Assembly (NCBI GenBank): GCA_900317865.1
Contig: ONIK01000042.1
Span: forward strand, 1 to 14,664
From: an uncultured Methanobrevibacter sp.
Lineage (GTDB): Archaea; Methanobacteriota; Methanobacteria; Methanobacteriales; Methanobacteriaceae
DNA: 14,664 nt
Direction: 5' to 3'
Shown here: piece after piece, positions 1 to 6,887 of the stretch
How positions within the stretch are numbered: the stretch's first letter is position 1
Layout of the letters: every line of letters starts with the position of its first letter
The notes under the pieces: model-generated
The model's input: only the letters and a program-made list of their open reading frames with translations
Told to the model about the DNA's origin: nothing
Database searches by the model: none
Translations under genes and position numbers: made by a program

Positions 1-1
1 T

Positions 2-424
2 GCAAAATTGTCTCCTGAAAAACACCTGACATTTAAATGGGATGAAGCATTAAGCTTTGAGAGAGGTTGTGCTTCAATTCAATATGCACATGCCCGAGCC
101 TGTAAATTACTAAATAAATCCGGAAAAGATCTTTCATCTCTTAAAATCGATGAAAATTGGACTCCTAATGAAACAGAACAGGATTTAGTAAGATTGATAG
201 CTAAATTCCCGCAAGTTGTTGAAGACTGTGCCAACAAGAAAAGAGTGCACAACATTACGCAATACTGCCAGGATTTAGCAGGATCATTCAATAAATTCTA
301 CAAATCAGAACAGGTAATTGGTTCAGATTTAGAAGATACTAGATTGATTTTAGTTGACAAAGCTAAAACAACTATAAAAAATGCATTAGATATTTTAGGA
401 GTACCTGCTCCTGAAAAAATGTAG
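2..424 (+). CDS. argS: Arginyl-tRNA synthetase, C-terminal part (5' end outside window)
   Basis: Class I aminoacyl-tRNA synthetase that charges tRNA-Arg with arginine in the cytoplasm. Only about the last 140 residues are present; the frame is open to the left edge, so the TTG at 8 is an internal codon and not the start. The stretch SIQYAHARACKLL near the beginning is the conserved 'YAHAR' segment at the start of the anticodon-binding DALR domain of ArgRS. The remainder is the expected helical domain, including CANKKRVHNITQYCQDLAGSFNKFY, where the late HxxxxYxxxLAxxFxxFY pattern is typical, and it closes with LDILGVPAPEKM, matching the usual ArgRS ending (LxxLGVxAPExM). The gene ends in a TAG at 422-424 that lies inside a terminator hairpin. 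Identity is secure from motifs; the catalytic domain cannot be examined here. Confidence 0.95.
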   Translation, partial: AKLSPEKHLTFKWDEALSFERGCASIQYAHARACKLLNKSGKDLSSLKIDENWTPNETEQDLVRLIAKFPQVVEDCANKKRVHNITQYCQDLAGSFNKFYKSEQVIGSDLEDTRLILVDKAKTTIKNALDILGVPAPEKM

Positions 425-460
425 ATGGATTAATTAACTCCATCTCAAATTTCTTTTTTT
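423..460 (+). terminator. Hairpin plus T-tract terminator after argS
   Basis: AGATGGA (423-429) and TCCATCT (439-445) form a perfect 7-bp stem with a 9-nt loop, starting inside the argS stop codon. A T-rich tract follows, ending in seven T residues at 454-460. Archaea terminate mainly on T-tracts, so the T-run is the more reliable part; the hairpin makes it resemble an intrinsic terminator. Confidence 0.6.
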
Positions 461-477
461 AAAATAAAAAAATAAAG
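461..477 (-). terminator. T-rich terminator of the nitroreductase operon
   Basis: Read on the minus strand, this A-rich tract becomes a T-rich run broken by single A residues. It lies directly downstream of the nitroreductase stop codon and abuts the argS T-tract, so the 55-bp convergent gap probably terminates transcripts from both sides. Confidence 0.5.
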
Positions 478-479
478 AT

Positions 480-1013
480 TTAATCCACGAAGTGAATATA
501 ATCTTCTTTTCTTGGTAACGGTTCAGGTGCTTCCATGTCAGGATAACCTAATACAACATGACCGATTCCTTCATAAGTATCAGGAATTCCCCATTCTTTT
601 AAGAGTTCCTTTCCTTTAGGAGAAGCAAACTCATCTCTTGCACGATGAATCCAGCATGAACCTACACCAACAGCATGAGCTGCATTAACCAATACACATA
701 ATACACTGGAACCATCTTCAACATATGTTGGAAACTCACTATTTGCAAGAACTATCAATAATGTTTTAGCACCGTATAACGGATCCATATCTTCAGGTAC
801 GTCTACTGGGAAAAAACTCCTGTTCCATGCTGAAAACTCTTTAATAGTATCTGGATTTTGAATTACAACAATTTTTGGACTTTGTGCTCCCCGGCCAGTT
901 GGTGCATAAGTACCGGCTTCCAAAATTGTCTTTAAATCTTCATCTGAAATTTGTTCATCCTTAAACTTACGGATGCTTCTTCTTGATTTTAAATCTTCTA
1001 TAGTTTGATTCAT
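480..1013 (-). CDS. Nitroreductase family FMN oxidoreductase
   Basis: Flavoprotein of the NADH/NAD(P)H nitroreductase superfamily, 177 residues, usual for the short members that work as FMN-dependent dimers. The N-terminal SRRSIRKFKDEQI (about residues 10-22) is the classic FMN-phosphate-binding segment (RRSIRxF). It is followed by ILEAGTYAPTGRGAQSPKIVVI (31-52), the 'A.yAPTG.n.Qp' flavin site, and near the end by GIGHVVLGYP, which is typical of the family. The physiological substrate cannot be read from sequence; quinones, nitro compounds or other oxidised small molecules are possible. The ATG overlaps the upstream marR stop (ATGA, 4 nt) and a GAGGG Shine-Dalgarno sits in the end of marR, so it is co-translated as the last gene of the MATE-marR operon. 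This suggests a role in detoxification or redox stress under MarR control. Confidence 0.9.
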   Translation of the reverse strand: MNQTIEDLKSRRSIRKFKDEQISDEDLKTILEAGTYAPTGRGAQSPKIVVIQNPDTIKEFSAWNRSFFPVDVPEDMDPLYGAKTLLIVLANSEFPTYVEDGSSVLCVLVNAAHAVGVGSCWIHRARDEFASPKGKELLKEWGIPDTYEGIGHVVLGYPDMEAPEPLPRKEDYIHFVD

Positions 1014-1426
1014 ACGAGACCCTCACAAATTTTTATTAACGTCTTTTTGAAAGAATTATATTCTTCTTCACTTAAATCTTTTTTAATAATTTCATCCCAT
1101 TTTTCATCATAGTCCATAACGATTTTGGCAACTTCTTTACCTTCATCAGTAATAGTAATAATCTTTTTTCTTTTATTGGGAGTTCTAACAATTAATCCTC
1201 TTTTTTCAAGTTTTTCAAGATTTCTAGTTACAGTACTTTCATTTAAATAAAGAATTTTAGCCAAATCTTCCTGGCTAATGCCGTCATTACTATAAATTTC
1301 TATTAAAAATGGATAAAGGCCGAAGGTTAAATTAACGGATTCCATTCTTTTATTTAAATATTTAGCATGTTTTCTAAAGATTAGTGAAATAAAGGGAGTG
1401 GTAGGCATATTCTCATTAAATTCCAT
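1010..1426 (-). CDS. MarR family transcriptional regulator
   Basis: Small winged-helix regulator of 138 residues, the normal MarR length, acting as a DNA-binding dimer that usually loses affinity on binding a small ligand. The winged-helix core is visible at about residues 50-95: GISQEDLAKILYLNESTVTRNLEKLEKRGLIVR, with the recognition helix around NESTVTRNLEKL and the basic wing TPNKRKKIITITDEGKEV just after. The flanking N- and C-terminal helices would form the dimer interface. The start is supported by a strong GGGAGAGAT Shine-Dalgarno a few bases upstream. The gene overlaps the end of the MATE gene by 11 nt and the nitroreductase start by 4 nt, so it sits in the middle of an operon it probably autoregulates through the palindromes at 2801-2834. 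The ligand is unknown. Confidence 0.92.
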   Translation of the reverse strand: MEFNENMPTTPFISLIFRKHAKYLNKRMESVNLTFGLYPFLIEIYSNDGISQEDLAKILYLNESTVTRNLEKLEKRGLIVRTPNKRKKIITITDEGKEVAKIVMDYDEKWDEIIKKDLSEEEYNSFKKTLIKICEGLV

Positions 1427-2789
1427 TAATATCTCTCCCTTTAATTAATTTATTAATATACAATTCAATGCAGGCATAACATATCAGAGACCCTATTCCT
1501 CCACCTAAAAGCATTCCGCAATATATTCCAAATTCGCCCATGTTAAAGACAAATCCTAAAAGATATGCAAATATTAATACAAGTACAAATTCCCTAAATA
1601 GGGTTAAAAAGAACGATATTGTTCCTTTTCCAACGCCCTGAAATACATTACCTGCACTAGCTCCAAATGGAACATAGAGAATAAAGAAACACATTATTTG
1701 AAGGAAACTTGCTATTAAAGGTTCAAGCTGGGCACTGTTTTCCGAATATGAAAATATAAATGCAATCTGATCTGCAAACAGATATAAAATTGCACAAACT
1801 ATAATTGATGCGATTAAAGCAATTTTTACAGCATAACGAGCCGTAACTCTTAAATTTTCATATTTTTTAGCTCCAAAAGCAACTCCTGCAACAGAAATCG
1901 CTGCTGTTCCAACACCTATTGCAGGAAGCATACCAATATTAATTATTCTCCATCCTGCAGTATATACGGCCACTGAAATTGGTCCTGATACAATAGTAAG
2001 CATGTAATTAACAAATATTGTTAAAACAGACAATACCAACTGCTCTAAACTAGCAGGAATTCCAACTACCAAAATATCTTTATACATTGACCAGTCGTTA
2101 GAAAAGTCTTTAAAATTATATGATAGATAAGTATCTTTTTTCACGAATATCCAATAGAACATTAAAAGTAAGCTAATAAATGGTCCAAGTGCAGTTGCAA
2201 AAGCCGCACCAGAAATTCCCCAATTAAATGTAAAAATAAATATCGGGTCTAAAATCATATTAATAACAGCTGCAAGTGCAATTGGCATTGTAGCTCTTTT
2301 TATATCTCCTTCTGCCCTAAATGCTCCACCAACAATAGGTGGCATTAATAGCGCAAAAGTCCATACAAATATAATAAAACCATAATCCATTGCATATTTT
2401 ATTACACTGCTTGCCCCCATCATATTAAGGAGTGGTTCCATAGACAATAAAAAAACAATAGAAATTACAACAGATACAATAACACTTAAAATTAAATTGT
2501 GTATTGCCGCATTATTTGCTGAATGCTTATCTTCAGCACCAATATAACGTGAAATTAATGAATTACCACCTGCACCAATTCCATTTCCAAATCCAACAAG
2601 AATTAAAAATAGCGGTGTAATGTATCCAAGAGCAGCTAAAGGTTCTGGCCCCAATCCTGCTACCCAAATACTATCTATAATATTATTTACTAGAATTAAA
2701 AACATGCTAGCAATAATTGGAAAAGCTAACTTGTTAATTGCCTTTTTAGGATCTCCCGTAATCATTTCAATATTTGAATTTTTTTCCAT
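1416..2789 (-). CDS. MATE family multidrug efflux transporter
   Basis: Integral membrane exporter of the multidrug and toxic compound extrusion family, 457 residues, expected to have 12 membrane helices in two six-helix halves and to expel cationic or hydrophobic compounds using an H+ or Na+ gradient. Family features: N-terminal DPKKAINKLAFPIIASMFLILVNNIID with the conserved Pro; GFGNGIGAGGNSLISRYIGA (about 67-86), the typical G-rich loop ending in 'R.iGa'; GGAFRAEGD (about 154-162); and NMILDPIFIF (about 177-186), a strong MATE signature. Start ATG has GAGGT upstream with good spacing. It is the first gene of the MATE-marR-nitroreductase operon; the palindromes 2801-2834 lie between its TATA box and start codon, so repression by the neighbouring MarR is likely. 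Substrate unknown. Confidence 0.93.
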   Translation of the reverse strand: MEKNSNIEMITGDPKKAINKLAFPIIASMFLILVNNIIDSIWVAGLGPEPLAALGYITPLFLILVGFGNGIGAGGNSLISRYIGAEDKHSANNAAIHNLILSVIVSVVISIVFLLSMEPLLNMMGASSVIKYAMDYGFIIFVWTFALLMPPIVGGAFRAEGDIKRATMPIALAAVINMILDPIFIFTFNWGISGAAFATALGPFISLLLMFYWIFVKKDTYLSYNFKDFSNDWSMYKDILVVGIPASLEQLVLSVLTIFVNYMLTIVSGPISVAVYTAGWRIINIGMLPAIGVGTAAISVAGVAFGAKKYENLRVTARYAVKIALIASIIVCAILYLFADQIAFIFSYSENSAQLEPLIASFLQIMCFFILYVPFGASAGNVFQGVGKGTISFFLTLFREFVLVLIFAYLLGFVFNMGEFGIYCGMLLGGGIGSLICYACIELYINKLIKGRDINGI

Positions 2790-2800
2790 ATTTTACCTCT

Positions 2801-2834
2801 CTTGCATATGCAACTATACACTTGTATATGCAAG
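2801..2834. promoter_or_regulatory. Two tandem palindromes, probable MarR operators
   Basis: TTGCATATGCAA (2802-2813) is a perfect 12-bp palindrome, and CTTGTATATGCAAG (2821-2834) is the same motif with a single mismatched pair. Their centres are exactly 20 bp apart, about two helical turns, placing two dimers on the same DNA face. They lie downstream of the probable MATE TATA box and around the expected transcription start, an ideal repression position. Assignment to the MarR protein at 1010-1426 rests on position and on the usual palindromic MarR sites; it is inference. Confidence 0.65.
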
Positions 2835-2840
2835 TGTTAG

Positions 2841-2850
2841 TATATAAATA
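2841..2850. promoter_or_regulatory. TATA element apparently shared by MATE operon and purD
   Basis: On the minus strand 2841-2848 reads TTTATATA, a near-perfect archaeal TATA box; 22-27 bp further on brings the start site into the palindromes before MATE. On the plus strand TATATAAATA lies 40 bp upstream of the purD ATG, predicting a start near 2870 and a roughly 20-nt leader carrying the AAGGAG ribosome-binding site. No second TATA fits purD as well: the one at 2861-2870 would put the start on the ATG and lose the Shine-Dalgarno. Confidence 0.5.
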
Positions 2851-2889
2851 TTTTTAAAGATATATAGTATATGTAAGGAGAATCTTATT

Positions 2890-4200
2890 ATGAAAGTCTT
2901 AGTTGTTGGAACCGGAGCTCGCGAACATGCGATAGCAGATGGTTTAAAAGATGATGTTGACCTATACTGTTATATGAGTAAAGTAAACCCTGGAATGAGC
3001 AAAATTGCAGAGTTTAAGCAAGGTAATGAAGGAGAAGTCGAAAAGGTAGCTGAATACGCTAAAGAAAATAATATTGACATTGCTTTTATTGGTCCTGAAG
3101 CTCCCCTTGAAAAGGGAATCGTAGATGAGCTTGAAAAAAATGGAATTAAATGTGTCGGACCATGCAAAAGTGCAGCAAGAATAGAAACAGACAAATCATT
3201 TATGAGAAAACTATTCGAAGATTATGATATTGAAGGATCATTAATCTACAGAGTATTTGATAACTACGATGATTTGAGTGCATTTTTAGATGATTTTGAC
3301 CAGGATGTTGTCGTTAAGCCTGTAGGATTAACAGGTGGGAAAGGAGTTAAAATTGTTGGAGACCATTTAAAAGACAATAACGAAGCAAAAGAATATTCAA
3401 AAGAAGTTATTGATAATGCAATGGGTGGATTCGCACAGGTAATTATTGAAGAAAGAGCAATAGGTGAAGAATTTACCATCCAAGCATTTTGCGATGGCGA
3501 ACACTTAGCTCCAATGCCTGCAGCTCAAGACCATCCACATGCATTTGAAGGTGATGTTGGTGCAATTACTGGTGGAATGGGTTCATATTCGGATTCAAAT
3601 GGATTATTACCATTTTTAACTCAAGAAGATTATGATAAAGCAGTTAAAATAATGGAAGATACAATAAAAGCTATTGCTAAAGAAGCAGAACCATATAAAG
3701 GTATCTTATATGGTCAATTTATGTTAACTGCTGACGGACCTCGTGTAATTGAATACAATGCAAGATTTGGTGATCCGGAAGCAATGAATGTATTGCCATT
3801 ACTTAAAACTCCATTGATTGATGTTTGTCAGGCAATTGTTGATGGTACTTTAGACAAAGTGGAATTTGAACCAAAAGCAAGCGTGTGTAAATACATTGTA
3901 CCTGACGGATATCCAGAAACAGAACATGCAGGCGAAATCATCGAAGTGGATGAAGAAGCTATTGACGACATGGGTGCAAAAGTATTTTATGCTGCAGTTG
4001 GTCTTGAAGATGATGGAATTCACTTATCAGGATCCAGAGCTCTTGGTATAGTTGCAAGCGGAAATACTATTGCTGAAGCCGAAAAAATCGCTGAAAAAGC
4101 ATGTGACTGTGTTAAAGGTAACGTTTATCACAGAAGCGACGTTGGAACAGAAGCGTTAGTTCAAAAACGTGTCGAACATATGAAAGAAATTTTAAATTAA
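2890..4200 (+). CDS. purD: Phosphoribosylamine-glycine ligase (GAR synthetase)
   Basis: Cytoplasmic ATP-grasp enzyme of de novo purine synthesis: 5-phosphoribosylamine + glycine + ATP gives GAR + ADP + Pi. The 436 residues match the usual monofunctional PurD length. The N-terminal domain starts with KVLVVGTGAREHAI (2-15). The ATP-grasp part contains VVKPVGLTGGKGVKIV (141-156), the nucleotide-binding glycine loop, and GDVGAITGGMGSY (221-233). The family signature RFGDPEAMNVLP is at 292-303, with metal ligands expected at E288 and N290. In the signature, most relatives have Gln where this protein has Met (residue 299). The C-terminal domain is complete. Start ATG has AAGGAGA 8-9 nt upstream. 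It is transcribed alone, divergently from the MATE operon, and followed by a T-rich terminator. Confidence 0.97.
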   Translation: MKVLVVGTGAREHAIADGLKDDVDLYCYMSKVNPGMSKIAEFKQGNEGEVEKVAEYAKENNIDIAFIGPEAPLEKGIVDELEKNGIKCVGPCKSAARIETDKSFMRKLFEDYDIEGSLIYRVFDNYDDLSAFLDDFDQDVVVKPVGLTGGKGVKIVGDHLKDNNEAKEYSKEVIDNAMGGFAQVIIEERAIGEEFTIQAFCDGEHLAPMPAAQDHPHAFEGDVGAITGGMGSYSDSNGLLPFLTQEDYDKAVKIMEDTIKAIAKEAEPYKGILYGQFMLTADGPRVIEYNARFGDPEAMNVLPLLKTPLIDVCQAIVDGTLDKVEFEPKASVCKYIVPDGYPETEHAGEIIEVDEEAIDDMGAKVFYAAVGLEDDGIHLSGSRALGIVASGNTIAEAEKIAEKACDCVKGNVYHRSDVGTEALVQKRVEHMKEILN

Positions 4201-4225
4201 ATTTCTTTTATTTAATTTTTTTTAA
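4201..4225 (+). terminator. T-rich terminator after purD
   Basis: Directly after the purD stop come T-rich tracts ending in an uninterrupted run of eight or more T residues around 4216-4223. This is the usual archaeal terminator form. No strong hairpin accompanies it. Confidence 0.55.
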
Positions 4226-4326
4226 ACCATCACTTAGGATTGATATCAAAATAATAACCCCAAAAAATATATTGTAAAAATATATTATTCCTGTAAGGAA
4301 AAAAAGCAATATCAAATATTAAATGT

Positions 4327-4334
4327 TTTATATA
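4327..4334 (+). promoter_or_regulatory. TATA box of the radical SAM gene (leaderless start)
   Basis: TTTATATA is centred about 27 bp before the ATG at 4358, which places the transcription start at or within a few bases of the start codon. No Shine-Dalgarno precedes the ATG. Both facts point to a leaderless mRNA. Confidence 0.55.
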
Positions 4335-4357
4335 TTAAAAGCAATAAAATTATATTT

Positions 4358-5473
4358 ATGAGTACTTTAGAGAAGATGAAAATTTTAACTGATTCAGCAC
4401 AATATGATTTATGTGATTATGTAAATCATAACAAGAGCTCTCAAGTTAATCTACCAGGAATTTATCATGCAACCGGACATAATGGCTGTCAGATTCCTCT
4501 TTTCAAAACTCTTCTAACAAACAACTGTAAAAACGACTGTAAGTACTGCATTAACCAATCCAAAAGAAATTTTACAAGACTTGAACTTGCACCATCCGAA
4601 CTTGCAAAAGCATTTCTTAGTTATTACAATAGAGGGTTGGTAAACGGATTATTTTTAAGTTCAGGTATTGATAAGGATGAAGATCTCACCATGGAAAAGA
4701 CAATAGAAACCATTAGAATTTTAAGAAAAGATTATGGTTATGATGATTATATTCATTTAAAAGTTGTACCTGGAGCTTCTAAAGATTCAATAAAAAGAGC
4801 AATGGCCCTTGCAAATAGAGTAAGCATTAACATTGAAGCTGCAACACCATCAGGACTTGCCGAATTATCATCTACCAAAGACTATAATAAAGATATTTTA
4901 AAACGTCTGCATTGGATTGATAATTTACATGGAAAAAGTACAACATACCCAAATTCTACTCACACAACACAATTAATTATCGGTGCAAATGATGAAAGTG
5001 ACTGGGAAATTCTACATAGAATGGAAAAAATTTACAATAAAACAAAATTAAAGAGGACATACTTCTCTGCATTTTCACCAATTAAAGAGACAGATTTTGA
5101 AAATAAAGAAGCATGCAGTACAGATAGAACTGCAAAATTATATAATGCAGATAGTTTACTCAATGATTATCATTTTAAATTAAACGAGTTAGTATTTGAT
5201 GAAAATAATCAACTTTCATTAACACAAGATCCGAAGATTTTAGCTGCAGAAAATATGGATATATTTCCTGTAGAAATTAACACGGCACCCTTTGTAGAAC
5301 TAATCCGTGTCCCAGGTATCGGTGTAAAATCTGCTAGAAAAATAATTTCTATTAGGAAAAAAATTCCTTTCAAAAATATAAATGAATTAAAAAAATTAGG
5401 TGTGGTTATAGATAGGGCTGAAAAGTATATTAGAATAGATGGAGCTTATCAAAGTCTATTAGAAAATTTCTAA
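4358..5473 (+). CDS. Radical SAM / helix-hairpin-helix protein, putative DNA modification or repair
   Basis: A 371-residue protein matching my recollection of the family named 'putative DNA modification/repair radical SAM protein' (rSAM_link_UDG), which in many bacteria lies next to a uracil-DNA-glycosylase-like partner. The 4Fe-4S cluster cysteines that activate S-adenosylmethionine are C57, C61 and C64 in NNCKNDCKYCINQ. Conserved family segments follow: NGLFLSSGI (96-104), HLKVVPGA (133-140) and SINIEAATP (156-164). The C-terminus, about residues 306-360 (INTAPFVELIRVPGIGVKSARKII onward), is a helix-hairpin-helix domain with the VPGIG hairpin, which binds DNA backbone non-specifically. The chemistry it performs is not established. 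It stands alone with its own promoter and converges with the ParB-like gene 4 bp away. No glycosylase gene is visible in the window. Confidence 0.85.
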   Translation: MSTLEKMKILTDSAQYDLCDYVNHNKSSQVNLPGIYHATGHNGCQIPLFKTLLTNNCKNDCKYCINQSKRNFTRLELAPSELAKAFLSYYNRGLVNGLFLSSGIDKDEDLTMEKTIETIRILRKDYGYDDYIHLKVVPGASKDSIKRAMALANRVSINIEAATPSGLAELSSTKDYNKDILKRLHWIDNLHGKSTTYPNSTHTTQLIIGANDESDWEILHRMEKIYNKTKLKRTYFSAFSPIKETDFENKEACSTDRTAKLYNADSLLNDYHFKLNELVFDENNQLSLTQDPKILAAENMDIFPVEINTAPFVELIRVPGIGVKSARKIISIRKKIPFKNINELKKLGVVIDRAEKYIRIDGAYQSLLENF

Positions 5474-5477
5474 TATA

Positions 5478-6062
5478 TTATAAATCATCAAACAATTCCC
5501 AAATTTCAGGGTATTTTTTAGATACGGCTTCATCAATTAATATGGAAGCTTCTCTACTAATACTAAATTCAGGCTCGGTTTTTCTAAGATATCTGAATAC
5601 TGCAGCGGATCTTGAAGACCATAACGTAATCCTAGGATTCTTATCAACAATATCTAAAACTTCAGCTACATTTTCTTTTGTTTTGATGTCTTGTACATCT
5701 GATACGCTTTCTTTGCTGCGAATATCGCTAGAAACATCTTCGGATGTTTCGCTATCTTTTTTGCTTTTTTTACTGGATTTTCTTTCTTTTTCCCTATCAT
5801 TTTTATCATCAATTATTGTTTCTTCACCAGATTCATCTACAAGTTCTTCATCAGATTCTTCTACAATTTCTTCACTAGATTCTTCTACAATTTCTTCACT
5901 AGATTCTATTGTTTCATCAACGATTTCATCTTTAGTTTTTTCTGAATCTTCTTTATCATCATTCAACAAATCCTCTAATGATTGTGCCCCATTACTGTCA
6001 AAATTTTCATCATAAAACTCCGGAATTAAAGAATCTAATCCTTTACCAAGCCCACGAGTCAT
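5478..6062 (-). CDS. Small acidic ParB-like partner of ParA, no ParB core
   Basis: The start chosen is the second ATG (6062), giving 194 residues: it begins MTRGLGKGLDSLIPEF, places GGAAGTGA upstream, and is one base after the parA stop. The ATG at 6077 (199 residues) would add five unmatched residues. The first ~15 residues closely match the extreme N-terminus of bacterial ParB/Spo0J, the short basic peptide that contacts ParA and stimulates its ATPase. The ParB CTPase and helix-turn-helix domains are absent. Instead there is a long acidic, low-complexity region (about residues 40-85 counted from the long start, with a tandem 8-residue unit like SEEIVEES), a Lys/Ser-rich patch (about 92-110), and a conserved-looking 60-residue C-terminal region (about 138-199: PRITLWSSRSAAVFRYLRKT then a helical stretch ending EIWELFDDL) that I do not recognise. 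It may bind DNA or dimerise. Transcribed with parA. Confidence 0.75.
   Translation of the reverse strand: MTRGLGKGLDSLIPEFYDENFDSNGAQSLEDLLNDDKEDSEKTKDEIVDETIESSEEIVEESSEEIVEESDEELVDESGEETIIDDKNDREKERKSSKKSKKDSETSEDVSSDIRSKESVSDVQDIKTKENVAEVLDIVDKNPRITLWSSRSAAVFRYLRKTEPEFSISREASILIDEAVSKKYPEIWELFDDL
5829..5900. repeat. In-frame 24-bp tandem repeats in the ParB-like gene
   Basis: Two perfect adjacent 24-bp copies lie at 5853-5876 and 5877-5900, preceded by a degenerate copy at 5829-5852 and followed by a partial one. Each unit encodes eight residues (SEEIVEES type), so copy number can change without a frameshift. This is the acidic linker of the protein. Confidence 0.85.
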
Positions 6063-6063
6063 T

Positions 6064-6840
6064 CTAATCACTTCCATCTCTTTCTAAAATTTCTTTTGCC
6101 AAGTTTAAATAAGCTTTAGTTCCAGTACTTTCCGGATCATAAATTAAACATGGCTTTCCAAAACTTGGTGCTTCTGCCAATCTAATATTTCTTGGAATGA
6201 TTGTTTTAAAGAGTAAATTACTTTCACCGAAGTAAATTTTTAATTCTTTATAAACATCTTTACTTAACCTAGTCCTTCTATCATATAAAGTGAGTAAAAC
6301 ACCTTTAATAGGAGTAGGACTTTTAAGTCTTCGTTCAACAAGTTTAATAGTATCTATTAAATCAGCAACACCTTCAAGTGCATAATACTCTGCCTGAATA
6401 GGTATCAATACACTATCTGATGCAACTAATGCATTTACAGTTATTACTCCTAATGAAGGAGGTAAATCAATGAATATATAATCAAATAACGGAATAACAT
6501 CCTTAAGTGTTTCCTTTAAGATAATATGATAATTCTCTTTTTGGCTTAATTCAACACCTACACCACTTAAAGAAATATTACTCGGAATAATGAATAAATT
6601 TTTTATAAATGTAGGAATTGTAGCTTTTTTAACATTTATATCCCCAATAATTGCATCATAAATTGTATTTTTTAAACTCTTTTTGTCAATTCCAAAACTT
6701 GTTGTTGCATTTGCTTGAGGATCCATATCTACTACTAAAACAGTTTTTCCCATTATAGCAAGTGAAGTTGCGGTATTTACAACAGTTGTTGTTTTTCCGC
6801 ATCCTCCTTTCTGATTCATTACTGCTATTACTTCACTCAT
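6064..6840 (-). CDS. parA: ParA/Soj-type partition ATPase
   Basis: Deviant-Walker P-loop ATPase of 258 residues, the size of short chromosomal ParA/Soj without an N-terminal helix-turn-helix. It has MNQKGGCGKTTT (8-19) with signature Lys11 and P-loop Lys16; VLVVDMDPQANAT (34-46) with Walker A' Asp40; and YIFIDLPPSLG (121-131) with Walker B Asp125. The C-terminal IPRNIRLAEAPSFGKP (215-230) is highly typical of Soj, and basic residues around 188-191 and 217-220 are in the areas that bind DNA in relatives. These proteins dimerise on ATP, coat DNA and move cargo when a partner triggers hydrolysis. MinD is less likely because no C-terminal amphipathic membrane helix is seen. GGAG (6849-6852) precedes the ATG. 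The downstream gene supplies a ParB-like activating peptide; the upstream repeats could be its binding site. Confidence 0.93.
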   Translation of the reverse strand: MSEVIAVMNQKGGCGKTTTVVNTATSLAIMGKTVLVVDMDPQANATTSFGIDKKSLKNTIYDAIIGDINVKKATIPTFIKNLFIIPSNISLSGVGVELSQKENYHIILKETLKDVIPLFDYIFIDLPPSLGVITVNALVASDSVLIPIQAEYYALEGVADLIDTIKLVERRLKSPTPIKGVLLTLYDRRTRLSKDVYKELKIYFGESNLLFKTIIPRNIRLAEAPSFGKPCLIYDPESTGTKAYLNLAKEILERDGSD

Positions 6841-6887
6841 TAATAATTCTCCTAATTAAAATGATTTAAGCTAAAGAATATGACAAA

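Noticed and set aside
2620..2847. 75-residue open frame on the plus strand
   Set aside because: Antisense to the MATE N-terminus and its promoter; its composition is that of a complement of membrane-helix codons.
4201..4357. Small RNA or short gene between purD and the radical SAM gene
   Set aside because: Only a T-rich terminator, AT-rich spacer and a TATA box are seen; no conserved structure or start signals.
5542..6015. 157-residue open frame on the plus strand opposite the ParB-like gene
   Set aside because: It is a Ser/Leu-rich complement of the acidic repeat region. The minus-strand frame has the ParB-type N-terminus, a ribosome-binding site and the parA linkage.
6064..6840. MinD or nitrogenase NifH-like ATPase instead of ParA
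   Set aside because: The C-terminal IPRNIRLAEAPSFGKP and the ParB-like partner fit Soj/ParA; no C-terminal membrane-targeting helix (MinD) and no Fe-S cysteine pattern (NifH) are seen.
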